In this document: piece by piece, positions 14,517 to 22,493 of the stretch
Layout: each line of letters begins with the position of its first letter
How positions within the stretch are numbered: the stretch's first letter is position 1
NCBI GenBank assembly: GCA_963991145.1
Contig: CAXDOZ010000017.1
Coordinates: forward strand, 1 to 32,411
DNA length: 32,411 bases
Direction: 5' to 3'
Source: CAXDOZ01 sp963991145
GTDB lineage: Bacteria > Bacteroidota > Bacteroidia > Chitinophagales > JABDMM01
The notes under the pieces: model-generated
The model's database searches: none
Seen by the model: the letters and a program-made list of their open reading frames with translations, nothing else
What the model was told of the DNA's origin: nothing
Made by a program: the position numbers and the translations under genes

Positions 14517-16043
14517 ATGTCCAAAAGGCTAAGACTAATTCTTGGAGACCAGTTAAATATCCAGCACTCATGGTTCGAGCAGAGTGATGAGAATACTACG
14601 TATTTGATGATCGAGTCCAGATCTGAAACAGATTACGCGCGTCATCATATTCAAAAGGTCGTGGCTTTTTTTTCCGCAATGCGGGAGTTTGCTGCCATAC
14701 TTGAAAAGAGGGGGCACCGAATAATTTACCTGCAACTTGATGATCAAGCCAACAAGGGCAGTTTAGATTCCAACATCATCTCAATCGTAGAGAAGGAAGG
14801 CTTCGATCAACTTGAACTAATGGAGCCCGATGAGTACCGGGTTGATCAGGTTTTTAAGAAGTTGCAAGGAGAGCTTCCAATTGATGTGAGCATCTGTGAT
14901 TCTGAGCATTTTCTTACCTCCAGAACCTATTTGGAAAATTTCTTTGAGGGGAAGAAGATGTGGCTAATGGAGAGTTTTTATCGCTCCATGAGGAAGAAAT
15001 ATCAGATCATGATGGATGGGGATAAGCCCTTAACGGGCAGATGGAATTACGATGCTGAGAACAGGAAAAAGATCCCAAAGGACTGGGAGATCCCGGATCC
15101 ATTAATATTCAATAGGGATGTTTCAGGTATCGTTTCGATGCTTGAGAACGAAGGAGTAGAGACGATAGGGAATATAGAATCTGATCAATTCATTTGGCCG
15201 GTAACCAGAGATGAAGCTCTGGACCTATTCGACTTCTTCCTAAAGAATTGCTTCCAATACTTCGGGGTTTATCAGGATTCAATTGACTCCAGGTCCTGGT
15301 CGGTTTACCATTCCAGAATATCATTTGCATTGAATTCAAAGTTGATCAGTCCGCTCGAAATAGTGAACAGGGCAGTAGAGTATTGGGAAGGACACGAAGA
15401 AATTGATATCGCCCAGGTTGAGGGATTTGTAAGGCAGATCATCGGCTGGCGCGAGTACATGAGAGGAATATACTGGGCGAAGATGCCCGAGTATGCAGAA
15501 TTGAATTTCTTTGGTCACGACAGAAAACTCCCCAAGTATTTCTGGACGGGCAAAACGAAAATGAATTGCGTGAAACAGGCAGTAGATCAATCTTTAGATC
15601 ACGCTTATGCTCATCACATTCAGCGCTTAATGGTTACCGGGAACTTCATGCTTCTGGCAGGAGTGCATCCTGATGAGGCAGATGCCTGGTATCTCGGAAT
15701 TTACATCGATGCTCTTGAGTGGGTAGAGATCACTAATACCAGAGGAATGAGCCAGTTCGCTGATGGGGGAATTGTAGGAACAAAACCCTACGTATCTTCT
15801 GCTTCTTACATCAATAAAATGGGGAACCTGTGTTCAGGATGCCACTATAATTTGAAGACTAAACTGGACGAAGATTCCTGTCCTTTCAATACCCTGTACT
15901 GGCGATTCTATAATCTTCAAAGAGATAAGCTTGAGAAGAATCCAAGAATTGGAATGATGTACCGAACCTGGGATAAGATGAATGGAAAAGAAGAGATATT
16001 GTCAAAAGCAGAGGAATTGCTTGCTAATATTGAAGAACTATAA
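14517..16043 (+). CDS. phrB: Iron-sulfur bacterial (6-4) photolyase / cryptochrome, PhrB type
   Basis: A cytoplasmic flavoprotein that uses light to repair UV (6-4) photoproducts. The 508-residue product matches the FeS-BCP class. The N-terminal domain (MSKRLRLILGDQLN to about 130) binds the antenna, and the C-terminal helical domain binds FAD. Four cysteines, C351, C439, C442 and C455, are placed for a [4Fe-4S] cluster. As I recall, Agrobacterium PhrB uses C350, C438, C441 and C454, an offset of exactly one. The repair histidines (H366, H367), the electron-transfer W343, W391 and Y392, and Y425 and Y431 line up with the same offset. The frame extends to a TTG at 14502; the ATG at 14517 is preferred. 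Its stop overlaps the next ATG by one base (TAATG). Confidence 0.94.
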   Translation: MSKRLRLILGDQLNIQHSWFEQSDENTTYLMIESRSETDYARHHIQKVVAFFSAMREFAAILEKRGHRIIYLQLDDQANKGSLDSNIISIVEKEGFDQLELMEPDEYRVDQVFKKLQGELPIDVSICDSEHFLTSRTYLENFFEGKKMWLMESFYRSMRKKYQIMMDGDKPLTGRWNYDAENRKKIPKDWEIPDPLIFNRDVSGIVSMLENEGVETIGNIESDQFIWPVTRDEALDLFDFFLKNCFQYFGVYQDSIDSRSWSVYHSRISFALNSKLISPLEIVNRAVEYWEGHEEIDIAQVEGFVRQIIGWREYMRGIYWAKMPEYAELNFFGHDRKLPKYFWTGKTKMNCVKQAVDQSLDHAYAHHIQRLMVTGNFMLLAGVHPDEADAWYLGIYIDALEWVEITNTRGMSQFADGGIVGTKPYVSSASYINKMGNLCSGCHYNLKTKLDEDSCPFNTLYWRFYNLQRDKLEKNPRIGMMYRTWDKMNGKEEILSKAEELLANIEEL

Positions 16044-16489
16044 TGAAGATCTATTTAGAATCTGAAGTTGAGAAAAAGGCCTCCGAGGTATTTTCCTTAT
16101 TCAACAAGGATCTATTTCTTAAACTGGCTCCACCATTCCCTCCATCCAGGCTTATTCGCTTTGATGGCTCAAAGAGAGGAGATCTCGTTCACCTTCAGGT
16201 ATGGAATGGTGGCTGGCAGGATTGGATCTCTGAAATCATTGCAGATGGGGAGTCTGAGAATTCTTTCTACTTCGTTGATCAGGGAACCAAACTTCCATGG
16301 CCTTTGAAAGAGTGGAATCACAGACATGTGGTTAAAGCTGGTCTGGACGGTGGATCTGTGATCGTGGATCATATTGAGTATTCTACTGGTTCAAATGTCC
16401 TTGATAAAATGATCTTTCCCTTCCTGAAGGCCCAGTTCAAGTATCGTCAGCCGATATATAAGAAAGAGTTCAAAGCCACTAACAATTGA
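16043..16489 (+). CDS. SRPBCC (START/polyketide-cyclase-like) ligand-binding protein
   Basis: The product is 148 residues without a signal peptide. It begins MKIYLESEVEKKASEVFSLF, the first strand and helix of the SRPBCC fold, and continues with a PPFPPSRLIRFDG segment and a long C-terminal helix (LDKMIFPFLKAQFKYRQ) that caps the hydrophobic pocket. This resembles the COG4276 group, often found beside photolyase or carotenoid genes in Bacteroidota (from memory). It overlaps the photolyase stop by one base and is followed by crtD after 4 bases, so it is surely co-translated with both. Its pocket could hold a carotenoid or other lipid, but this is inference. Confidence 0.85.
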   Translation: MKIYLESEVEKKASEVFSLFNKDLFLKLAPPFPPSRLIRFDGSKRGDLVHLQVWNGGWQDWISEIIADGESENSFYFVDQGTKLPWPLKEWNHRHVVKAGLDGGSVIVDHIEYSTGSNVLDKMIFPFLKAQFKYRQPIYKKEFKATNN

Positions 16490-16493
16490 TCAG

Positions 16494-17951
16494 ATGAAGA
16501 AGACTGCAATTGTAATTGGTGCTGGAATTGGTGGACTATCCACCGCATGCAGATTAGCCAATAAGGGCTTTGAAGTGACGATCTTTGAGGCTAGCAACAA
16601 TCCCGGTGGGAAAGCAGCCGAGATGCGGATGGGAGAGTATCGATTTGATATGGGCCCTTCGCTGTTCACGATGCCCGAGTTACTTGACAAACTCTTCAAG
16701 GATTGTGGAAAGGATCCCGCAAACTATTACTCCTACGATAAGCTGGATGTTATCACGCGATACCATTATCCGGATGGAACAGTGGTGAATGCATATTCTG
16801 AACCTGAGAAGCTAGCTGATGAATTTGAGGCGGTGTTAGGAGAGGACAAGAAGAATGTGATGAGCTTTCTAAAGAAAGCCAGGCAACAATATGAGCTCAC
16901 AGCAGATATGTTCCTCTTTGGCTCAATGCATAAATTTTCAAACTACATTTCTCCAGCGGCCTGGAAGATCTTTTTTCAGAGTTATAAGCTCGACTTCTGG
17001 AGAAGCATGCACAGCACTAATAAGAGCAGGTTCAAAGATGATAGAACAGTACAGCTCTTCGATCGATATGCTACTTACAATGGATCTGATCCCTATCGCG
17101 CTCCCGGGACATTAAATCTCATCGCACATCTTGAGCATAATATTGGAGCATTCTTTTTAAAAGGAGGAATGCATCAGATAAGCAAGTCACTGGAAGCTTT
17201 AGCTAAAGACCTTGGGGTAAAGATCGAGTACGGGAAAAAGGTTGATGAGATACTGGTGAGAAACAAGCTTGCAAGAGGGATTAGAATAGGGGAGGAAGAG
17301 ATAGATGCTGGGCTTGTAGTGAGTAATATGGATATCGTTCCTACCTACAAAAATTTGCTCCCCCATCTCAAGCCAAGAGCGGGAGTAATTGGGCAGGAGC
17401 GATCTACTTCAGCAATGATCTTCTTTTGGGCAATGGATAAAGAGGTTCCAGATCTCGAATTGCACAACATCTTTTTCGCGGAGAATTACAAGAAGGAGTT
17501 TGAAGCCATGAAGCATGGAGGCCTTTCAGATGACTTAACTGTATACCTATATATCTCAAGTCTGAGTAATCAGAAAGATGCTGCAAAGGGAGGTCAGAAC
17601 TGGTTTGTGATGGTAAATGCGCCTGCTGATTTTGGGCAGGATTGGAATGCTTTGAGGAAATCGGCCCGAAGGGCTATAATTGAAAAATTGGAGAAGCAGT
17701 TTGGAACAGATCTGGAGAAACACATTGTTGCTGAAGATTTTCTTGATCCTACGAGAATAGAGAGCAGAACCAGTTCTTTTCAGGGTGCATTATACGGAGC
17801 GAGTTCTAATCAAATGTTATCTGCATTTTTGAGGCACCCAAATTTTCACCCACAGATCAAAAATCTATTCTTTTGTGGAGGAAGTGTACATCCCGGAGGT
17901 GGTATACCTTTGTGTTTGGCCTCCGCCCAAATCATTGACAATTTGATATGA
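16494..17951 (+). CDS. crtD: CrtD-type carotenoid 3',4'-desaturase (CrtI superfamily)
   Basis: An FAD-dependent amine-oxidase-like enzyme expected to introduce a 3',4' double bond into 1'-hydroxy carotenoids. The 485-residue product has the dinucleotide-binding motif GAGIGG (9-14), the E-x6-GG motif (FEASNNPGGKAA) and the carotenoid-desaturase C-terminus (FFCGGSVHPGGGIPLCLASA). The SVHPGGGIP form points to CrtD rather than phytoene desaturase; the second homologue at 24068 is the better CrtI candidate. The decisive context is the next gene, a CruF-type hydratase that makes the 1'-hydroxy substrate, overlapping by 4 bases (ATGA). Assignment as CrtD rather than another carotenoid desaturase or isomerase rests on this context plus motif. 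Confidence 0.84.
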   Translation: MKKTAIVIGAGIGGLSTACRLANKGFEVTIFEASNNPGGKAAEMRMGEYRFDMGPSLFTMPELLDKLFKDCGKDPANYYSYDKLDVITRYHYPDGTVVNAYSEPEKLADEFEAVLGEDKKNVMSFLKKARQQYELTADMFLFGSMHKFSNYISPAAWKIFFQSYKLDFWRSMHSTNKSRFKDDRTVQLFDRYATYNGSDPYRAPGTLNLIAHLEHNIGAFFLKGGMHQISKSLEALAKDLGVKIEYGKKVDEILVRNKLARGIRIGEEEIDAGLVVSNMDIVPTYKNLLPHLKPRAGVIGQERSTSAMIFFWAMDKEVPDLELHNIFFAENYKKEFEAMKHGGLSDDLTVYLYISSLSNQKDAAKGGQNWFVMVNAPADFGQDWNALRKSARRAIIEKLEKQFGTDLEKHIVAEDFLDPTRIESRTSSFQGALYGASSNQMLSAFLRHPNFHPQIKNLFFCGGSVHPGGGIPLCLASAQIIDNLI

Positions 17952-18607
17952 TCAAGTTCCCCCCATCAAAGTCTACCCTAAGTTTTAGTTTGATCACTGT
18001 TTATCTGGTCGGTATTGTAGGATTGAGTATTCCTCAAACCTCTTCATTCTTTGCTCAGTTAACACCCTTAAACCTTATCTACACCCTTACTTTGATCCTG
18101 CTTGCTCAGAATAAGTTGGGCATGAGGTTTTGGTTAGGATTGAGTTTTGTATTTATCGCCGGAATGATGGTTGAGATCATTGGAGTGGAAACTGGATTTC
18201 CATTTGGAGCATATCATTACACTGATCTGCTTGGACCATCGATTGTTGGAGTTCCCTGGATGATGGGAGTCAACTGGGTCATTGTGATTCTTTGTACCTG
18301 GGCTATAGCATGCAGGCTAACGAATAACATGTGGATTGCATCATTTATCGGGGCAGGCCTAACTGTGCTGTTAGATCTCCTGATTGAGCCATTCGCCATC
18401 AATTATGGATTGTGGGTTTGGGATGCTGGTTTACCTCCTATGCAGAATTACCTGGGTTGGTTTGCAAGCGCTTTCATTATGCTGCTTGTATTCAACATAA
18501 TTACCGGAAAGGTCAGAAACAGCATTGCTGAGTTAAGCTACCTCGTAATGACCTTCTTCTTTGGGGCTTTGCTTTTGATACCAAAAGCGATTGAAGCTTT
18601 TACCTGA
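17948..18607 (+). CDS. cruF: CruF-type carotenoid 1',2'-hydratase (DUF422 membrane protein)
   Basis: The product is 219 residues and almost entirely hydrophobic, with six or seven predicted membrane segments. The central motif ETGFPFGAYHYTDLLGP followed by GVPWMMGVNW is the hallmark of the DUF422/CruF family. CruF adds water across the 1',2' bond of the acyclic end of gamma-carotene, giving a tertiary alcohol as in saproxanthin and myxol. Acidic residues in LLDLLIEPFA and E in GVETGF are plausible catalytic groups. It overlaps crtD by 4 bases upstream. At its 3' end it overlaps the convergent giant gene by 8 bases, and no terminator is visible between them. Confidence 0.88.
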   Translation: MIKFPPSKSTLSFSLITVYLVGIVGLSIPQTSSFFAQLTPLNLIYTLTLILLAQNKLGMRFWLGLSFVFIAGMMVEIIGVETGFPFGAYHYTDLLGPSIVGVPWMMGVNWVIVILCTWAIACRLTNNMWIASFIGAGLTVLLDLLIEPFAINYGLWVWDAGLPPMQNYLGWFASAFIMLLVFNIITGKVRNSIAELSYLVMTFFFGALLLIPKAIEAFT

Positions 18608-21600
18608 TCAAGGTTACAGTTCCTTTCTGGAAGTGCTCTTCACCTGAGATAGTAGAGAATCCGCCTACATAATAGGTGTATGTAGCAATTGGTTGAGGCT
18701 GCCCTTTATAGGTTCCATCCCAGCCAATTGGGTCATCTGACTCAATATCGTACACTAGTTCACCCCATCTGTTATAAACCTGGAAGATGGTAATATCCCA
18801 TTGCCCCGGATTCAGAACTCGATAGATATCGTTTACACCGTCTCCATTTGGTGAGAAGGCAGTAGGCAGAGTGAATGTCTGGTCTGGTTGGATAACATAT
18901 ACCGTAACTGAATCTACATCGGTACAACCTGAGTCGGAAGTAGCAGTAAGCTCATAGGTGGTTGTTTGCTCGATAGCAACAACATTTGAGCTGGAAGCGA
19001 ATGCATTATCCAGGTAGTCAAATGGTCTCCACCGATAAGTAACTGCAGGATCACCGCCGGCAAAAATTCTTGAATTTTCAAGGTAGATCACGGTATCTGG
19101 AGTAGCTGTAGCTGTAACTTCAAAATCAATTGGTACAACCACAATAGTCCCAGTTCCCTGGCACCCAAATGCATCAGTTACGGAGAGATTATAAGCCGTT
19201 GCAATGTCTGGACCGGCCCAAATACTCTGGCTAGTCTCTCCTGTGCTCCATAGATAAGTAAGGTTAGGAGGAGTGCTTGGTCCAACAAGGAAAACACTAT
19301 CCCCAAGGCAAACTGAGCGTTGAGGGTTATTAGGGAAGACTATTGGGTTTGGTCGTACGCTGAGATCCGTTCTGTGAATAGAATCACAACCATTAGCCGC
19401 TACCAAGGTGTCGTAATAAACGCCTGGTTGAGTTTGGAATCCGCCTCCGGCGAAATAGCTATCACCATCGCAGATTGTAATACTCGCCTGACCATTCCTT
19501 GGATTGATGATTCTAAGTTGGGTTGACAGAATAGAGTCACATCCACTAACAGCTGTGATGGTATCGATATAGATCCCTGCGGAGTTCTGCCAATCACCTC
19601 CGAGGAAGATTGAATCTCCTGCACAAATGCTTGTTGTTGTGGAGCCGTTAACCGGCTGGACGACGGTCAGGGCAGTTTCGTGAATAGAATCACAAAGCTG
19701 AGCTGATACTCCAGTGTCGTAATATGAACCGGAAGTAAATCTCCATTCTCCACCAAGGAAAGCGCTATCTCCAGAGCAAATGCTCTGGGCAGAGTTTGTT
19801 CTAACGATCGGTATAACGGTTAGCTGAGTTTCATGAACCGAGTCGCAAAAGCTTGCAGACAGCAGAGTATCGAAGTAATTGCCAGTAGTTGTTTGCCAAC
19901 TGCCGCCTGCAAAAACACTGTCACCTTCACAAATGCTTATTGGCTGACTAGTAAAGATTGGAACAATAACAGTAAGATCAGTAGAGTAGAAGGAATCACA
20001 ACTAAGGCTGCTAATCAAAGTATCAGTATAAATGCCGGAGGTGTATCTCCATGATCCGGCGAGGAAAATTGAATCGCCCTGACAAATGCTTGAAACCGCA
20101 GTATCAAAAACAGGTGGGATAACACTTAGATCTGTTTCAATGATACTATCACAACCATTACTTGTAGAAAGGGTGTCGTAATATAAACCAGGTGAAGTTT
20201 GCCAATCTCCTCCTACAAATGCCGAATCTCCCTGGCAAATAGCAATCAACACCGGTGTAGTTGGTGTAGCTAGGATCGTTAGGCTTGTTATTATCACACT
20301 ATCACAAGTGAATTGATTTGGAATAGTGTCGAAATAGGTTCCTGCTGTATCCTGCCACGCTCCCTGAAGGAATACGCTATCTCCAGGACAAATTGCCACA
20401 CTCTGATTTGATTGAGTATTTGGATTAACAGTTAACTGAGTAGCAACGATGGAATCACAGGTACCAGCGCTTATTGTATCGAAATAGGTGCCTGTAGTAT
20501 CCTGCCATGCGCCCTGAGCAAAGAAGCTATCCCCCTGGCAAATGACTACTGGTACAAATGTGACCGTGGCGGATCCTACAGTAAGGTCTATCTCTACGAT
20601 CGAATCACATCCAATCACAGAACTTAAGGTATCAAAGTAAATTCCTGATGTGTATCTCCATTGACCACCAATGAAGATGCTATCACCAGAGCAAATGAAT
20701 GAAGAAGTTGAATCCAGAGTAGGAGCATTAAAGATCGCTTCTGCCACGAAGATCACACTATCACAACTAGAAGCTCCTCCCAGAGTATCAAAATAGATAC
20801 CTGGCATAGTCACACTCAAGCCATCGAAGACGAAAATGGTATCTCCTATACAACCAACAAATACAGAAGAATCATAAGTTGGGGATTCCACAGTAAGAGT
20901 TAATTGAACTATACTATCGCAGGTATTGGTACCGGTTAGGGTATCAAAATATACTCCGGCTGTATCTCTCCAAATTCCTCCAAATAATAGGGAGTCACCA
21001 AGGCAGACAGAGTTAGAAACCGAATTGACTACGGGGTTTATAAGCGTAAGAATTACAGTGGATCTAATAGAGTCACATCCCAATGAGCTCAATAAAGTAT
21101 CACGATATGTGCCTGCGGTACTCTCGTAATTTCCATGGATTAGAACAGAATCTCCTGAACATATGGATAGTGAATCGAGAGTATCAGAAGCATAGATCAC
21201 ATTAAGAGCAGTAAAGATCAAACTATCACATCCATCAACAGTAGTAAATGCATCTGAGTAACCATCAGGGCTATTTTGCCATCCGCCTCCGGCGTAAAAG
21301 CTATCTCCCTCGCAAATTGTAACGGCTCTGAAATAGTCATAAACTGAATCAAGTGATAGAGTTGTGATCAAAAGTGAGTCACAGCCACCGCTATTTGTAA
21401 ATGTATCTACATAAGTCCCCGCACTTGATCTCCATGCTCCGGCAATAAACAAGCTATCCCCCTGGCAAACAGATGTGTCGACCAGAGTGCTATCGGCCCC
21501 ACCAAAAGGCATACAGTTGTTACTCATGGTGCTGATCCATGCAGCATTGGCAGGACTGTTCGGTGCTCCTGGTGTTTCATTAGCTGGAGCTGGTCCACTA

Positions 21601-22268
21601 GCCCAGTTGGCCTGAGAGTATGGATCGTTAGTTACTGTATTGTCATTATAGAAAACTGTTCCACCGGCAGATCCAGCGAAATAGATAATGTTGTTCATGT
21701 TGTTAGAGCCCCATGACACAGCATGATGCGGAACACCGAGGTTATTTGGATCTCTTGTTTGATATGAGTCCTGACTATTATTCATTGATTGAGTAGACCA
21801 GGCACCTGAGGGGCTAAATGTTAGACCGACATATGATGGGTTTGTAGAACTTGGCTGCCCGCCTGCCCCATCAAGCAGTGGGTTCCACTCTGGAAGGATA
21901 TAAACACAATCTCCATTTGCATCCGTAGGGTCATCTGGAGGAAGAGATTGATTCTTATCACCGGAGTTATATACTACAATGATGGCTCCCATTTTAACAC
22001 AAGCCCACTGAGGGTCGAATCCAAATCGAATACAACCAGGAGCGATTCCCTGTCCCGTTCCCGGTGCAAAGGTCCCATTGTTGTCATCAATAATCCAACC
22101 TCGAATATCTACGCAATTTGAATCGCAAGTGGGATTTCCTATAACAAGTAGCTCGGCATATTCACGAGCTCCGCCTGGTCCTTGAGAGATCTCATTGACC
22201 ACAAGTTGGGCGAAGATTGATGATGGTAGCAGTAATAGAACTAAGAAAGAAAGTATTCTTCTTTTCAT
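18600..22268 (-). CDS. Giant secreted adhesin-like protein with 14 cysteine-paired repeats and T9SS type B (CHU_C) domain
   Basis: The product is 1222 residues. The signal peptide is MKRRILSFLVLLLLPSSIFAQ. Residues 22 to about 190 begin LVVNEISQGPGG and resemble a lamin-tail-type (LTD) domain, with extra cysteines. Fourteen tandem repeats of about 51 residues follow. Their consensus is ICxGDSxFxGGxW, then GxYxDTL, then CDS, then a strand ending LTV. A fifteenth, diverged CLGDS unit and a PKD/Ig-like stretch (YLWSTGETSQS) follow. The last 90 residues (PTAFSPNGDGVND, then YNRWGELVYD and GWDGTYKGQ) are the gliding-motility-associated CHU_C domain, a type B T9SS signal. The frame extends to 22352, but the ATG at 22268 gives the signal peptide and follows a TATTTTTG -7 element. 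Likely exported and surface attached or released. Confidence 0.9.
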   Translation of the reverse strand: MKRRILSFLVLLLLPSSIFAQLVVNEISQGPGGAREYAELLVIGNPTCDSNCVDIRGWIIDDNNGTFAPGTGQGIAPGCIRFGFDPQWACVKMGAIIVVYNSGDKNQSLPPDDPTDANGDCVYILPEWNPLLDGAGGQPSSTNPSYVGLTFSPSGAWSTQSMNNSQDSYQTRDPNNLGVPHHAVSWGSNNMNNIIYFAGSAGGTVFYNDNTVTNDPYSQANWASGPAPANETPGAPNSPANAAWISTMSNNCMPFGGADSTLVDTSVCQGDSLFIAGAWRSSAGTYVDTFTNSGGCDSLLITTLSLDSVYDYFRAVTICEGDSFYAGGGWQNSPDGYSDAFTTVDGCDSLIFTALNVIYASDTLDSLSICSGDSVLIHGNYESTAGTYRDTLLSSLGCDSIRSTVILTLINPVVNSVSNSVCLGDSLLFGGIWRDTAGVYFDTLTGTNTCDSIVQLTLTVESPTYDSSVFVGCIGDTIFVFDGLSVTMPGIYFDTLGGASSCDSVIFVAEAIFNAPTLDSTSSFICSGDSIFIGGQWRYTSGIYFDTLSSVIGCDSIVEIDLTVGSATVTFVPVVICQGDSFFAQGAWQDTTGTYFDTISAGTCDSIVATQLTVNPNTQSNQSVAICPGDSVFLQGAWQDTAGTYFDTIPNQFTCDSVIITSLTILATPTTPVLIAICQGDSAFVGGDWQTSPGLYYDTLSTSNGCDSIIETDLSVIPPVFDTAVSSICQGDSIFLAGSWRYTSGIYTDTLISSLSCDSFYSTDLTVIVPIFTSQPISICEGDSVFAGGSWQTTTGNYFDTLLSASFCDSVHETQLTVIPIVRTNSAQSICSGDSAFLGGEWRFTSGSYYDTGVSAQLCDSIHETALTVVQPVNGSTTTSICAGDSIFLGGDWQNSAGIYIDTITAVSGCDSILSTQLRIINPRNGQASITICDGDSYFAGGGFQTQPGVYYDTLVAANGCDSIHRTDLSVRPNPIVFPNNPQRSVCLGDSVFLVGPSTPPNLTYLWSTGETSQSIWAGPDIATAYNLSVTDAFGCQGTGTIVVVPIDFEVTATATPDTVIYLENSRIFAGGDPAVTYRWRPFDYLDNAFASSSNVVAIEQTTTYELTATSDSGCTDVDSVTVYVIQPDQTFTLPTAFSPNGDGVNDIYRVLNPGQWDITIFQVYNRWGELVYDIESDDPIGWDGTYKGQPQPIATYTYYVGGFSTISGEEHFQKGTVTLIR
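19347..21495 (-). repeat. 14-unit coding tandem repeat array (about 153 bp per unit)
   Basis: Each unit encodes about 51 residues with one cysteine in CxGDS and a second in CDS, about 28 residues later. The cysteine pair is kept in all 14 units, suggesting one disulfide per unit. Unit 5 is the most diverged (CIGDTIF, no tryptophan) and unit 7 is slightly shorter. The DNA is far less conserved than the protein, so the array is old rather than recently expanded. Confidence 0.88.
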
Positions 22269-22285
22269 TTCAGGGATTATAGCTG

Positions 22286-22293
22286 CAAAAATA
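22286..22293 (-). promoter_or_regulatory. -7 element of the giant adhesin gene
   Basis: Read on the minus strand this is TATTTTTG, a TAnnTTTG match 17 bases before the ATG at 22268. It lies in the 225-base divergent gap shared with the MerR-type regulator gene. Confidence 0.5.
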
Positions 22294-22428
22294 ATGTAAT
22301 GTACCGGTGAATGGGAGTTAAGATAACGTGAATTATGAGTAGACGGCGACAATAGATATTAGGATGTCAACATGGCATTTTGTTAATCCTTTTCTACCAG
22401 TTTAGTGTCATAATGTTAAAGCTTTTGG

Positions 22429-22436
22429 TAAATTTG
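22429..22436 (+). promoter_or_regulatory. -7 element of the MerR/B12-type regulator gene
   Basis: TAAATTTG matches TAnnTTTG, 57 bases before the GTG at 22494. The predicted start of transcription near 22441-22443 places the palindrome at 22453-22467 in the early transcribed region. No clear -33 element. Confidence 0.5.
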
Positions 22437-22452
22437 TTAAACAACATGAAAC

Positions 22453-22467
22453 CTTTTAATATAAAAG
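22453..22467. promoter_or_regulatory. 15-bp palindrome, candidate operator of the MerR-type regulator
   Basis: CTTTTA and TAAAAG are perfect inverted arms around ATA. It lies 17 bases after the -7 element and 27 bases before the GTG. Position and symmetry suit autoregulation by a dimeric MerR protein, but the sequence is very AT-rich and could be chance. Confidence 0.35.
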
Positions 22468-22493
22468 CAGGTTGTTCAATTAAATTATAAGTC

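Noticed and set aside
16494..17951. Second phytoene desaturase (CrtI paralogue) rather than CrtD
   Set aside because: The C-terminal SVHPGGGIP form and direct coupling to a CruF-type gene favour CrtD; a complete CrtI is present at 24068.
19320..21129. Plus-strand open frames of 60-75 codons opposite the adhesin gene
   Set aside because: They mirror the repeat coding on the other strand, lack start signals and show no recognisable protein features.
19347..21495. Regularly spaced repeats suggestive of a CRISPR array
   Set aside because: The unit is about 153 bp, lies within one long open frame, and is conserved at protein rather than DNA level; there are no short identical repeats with unique spacers.
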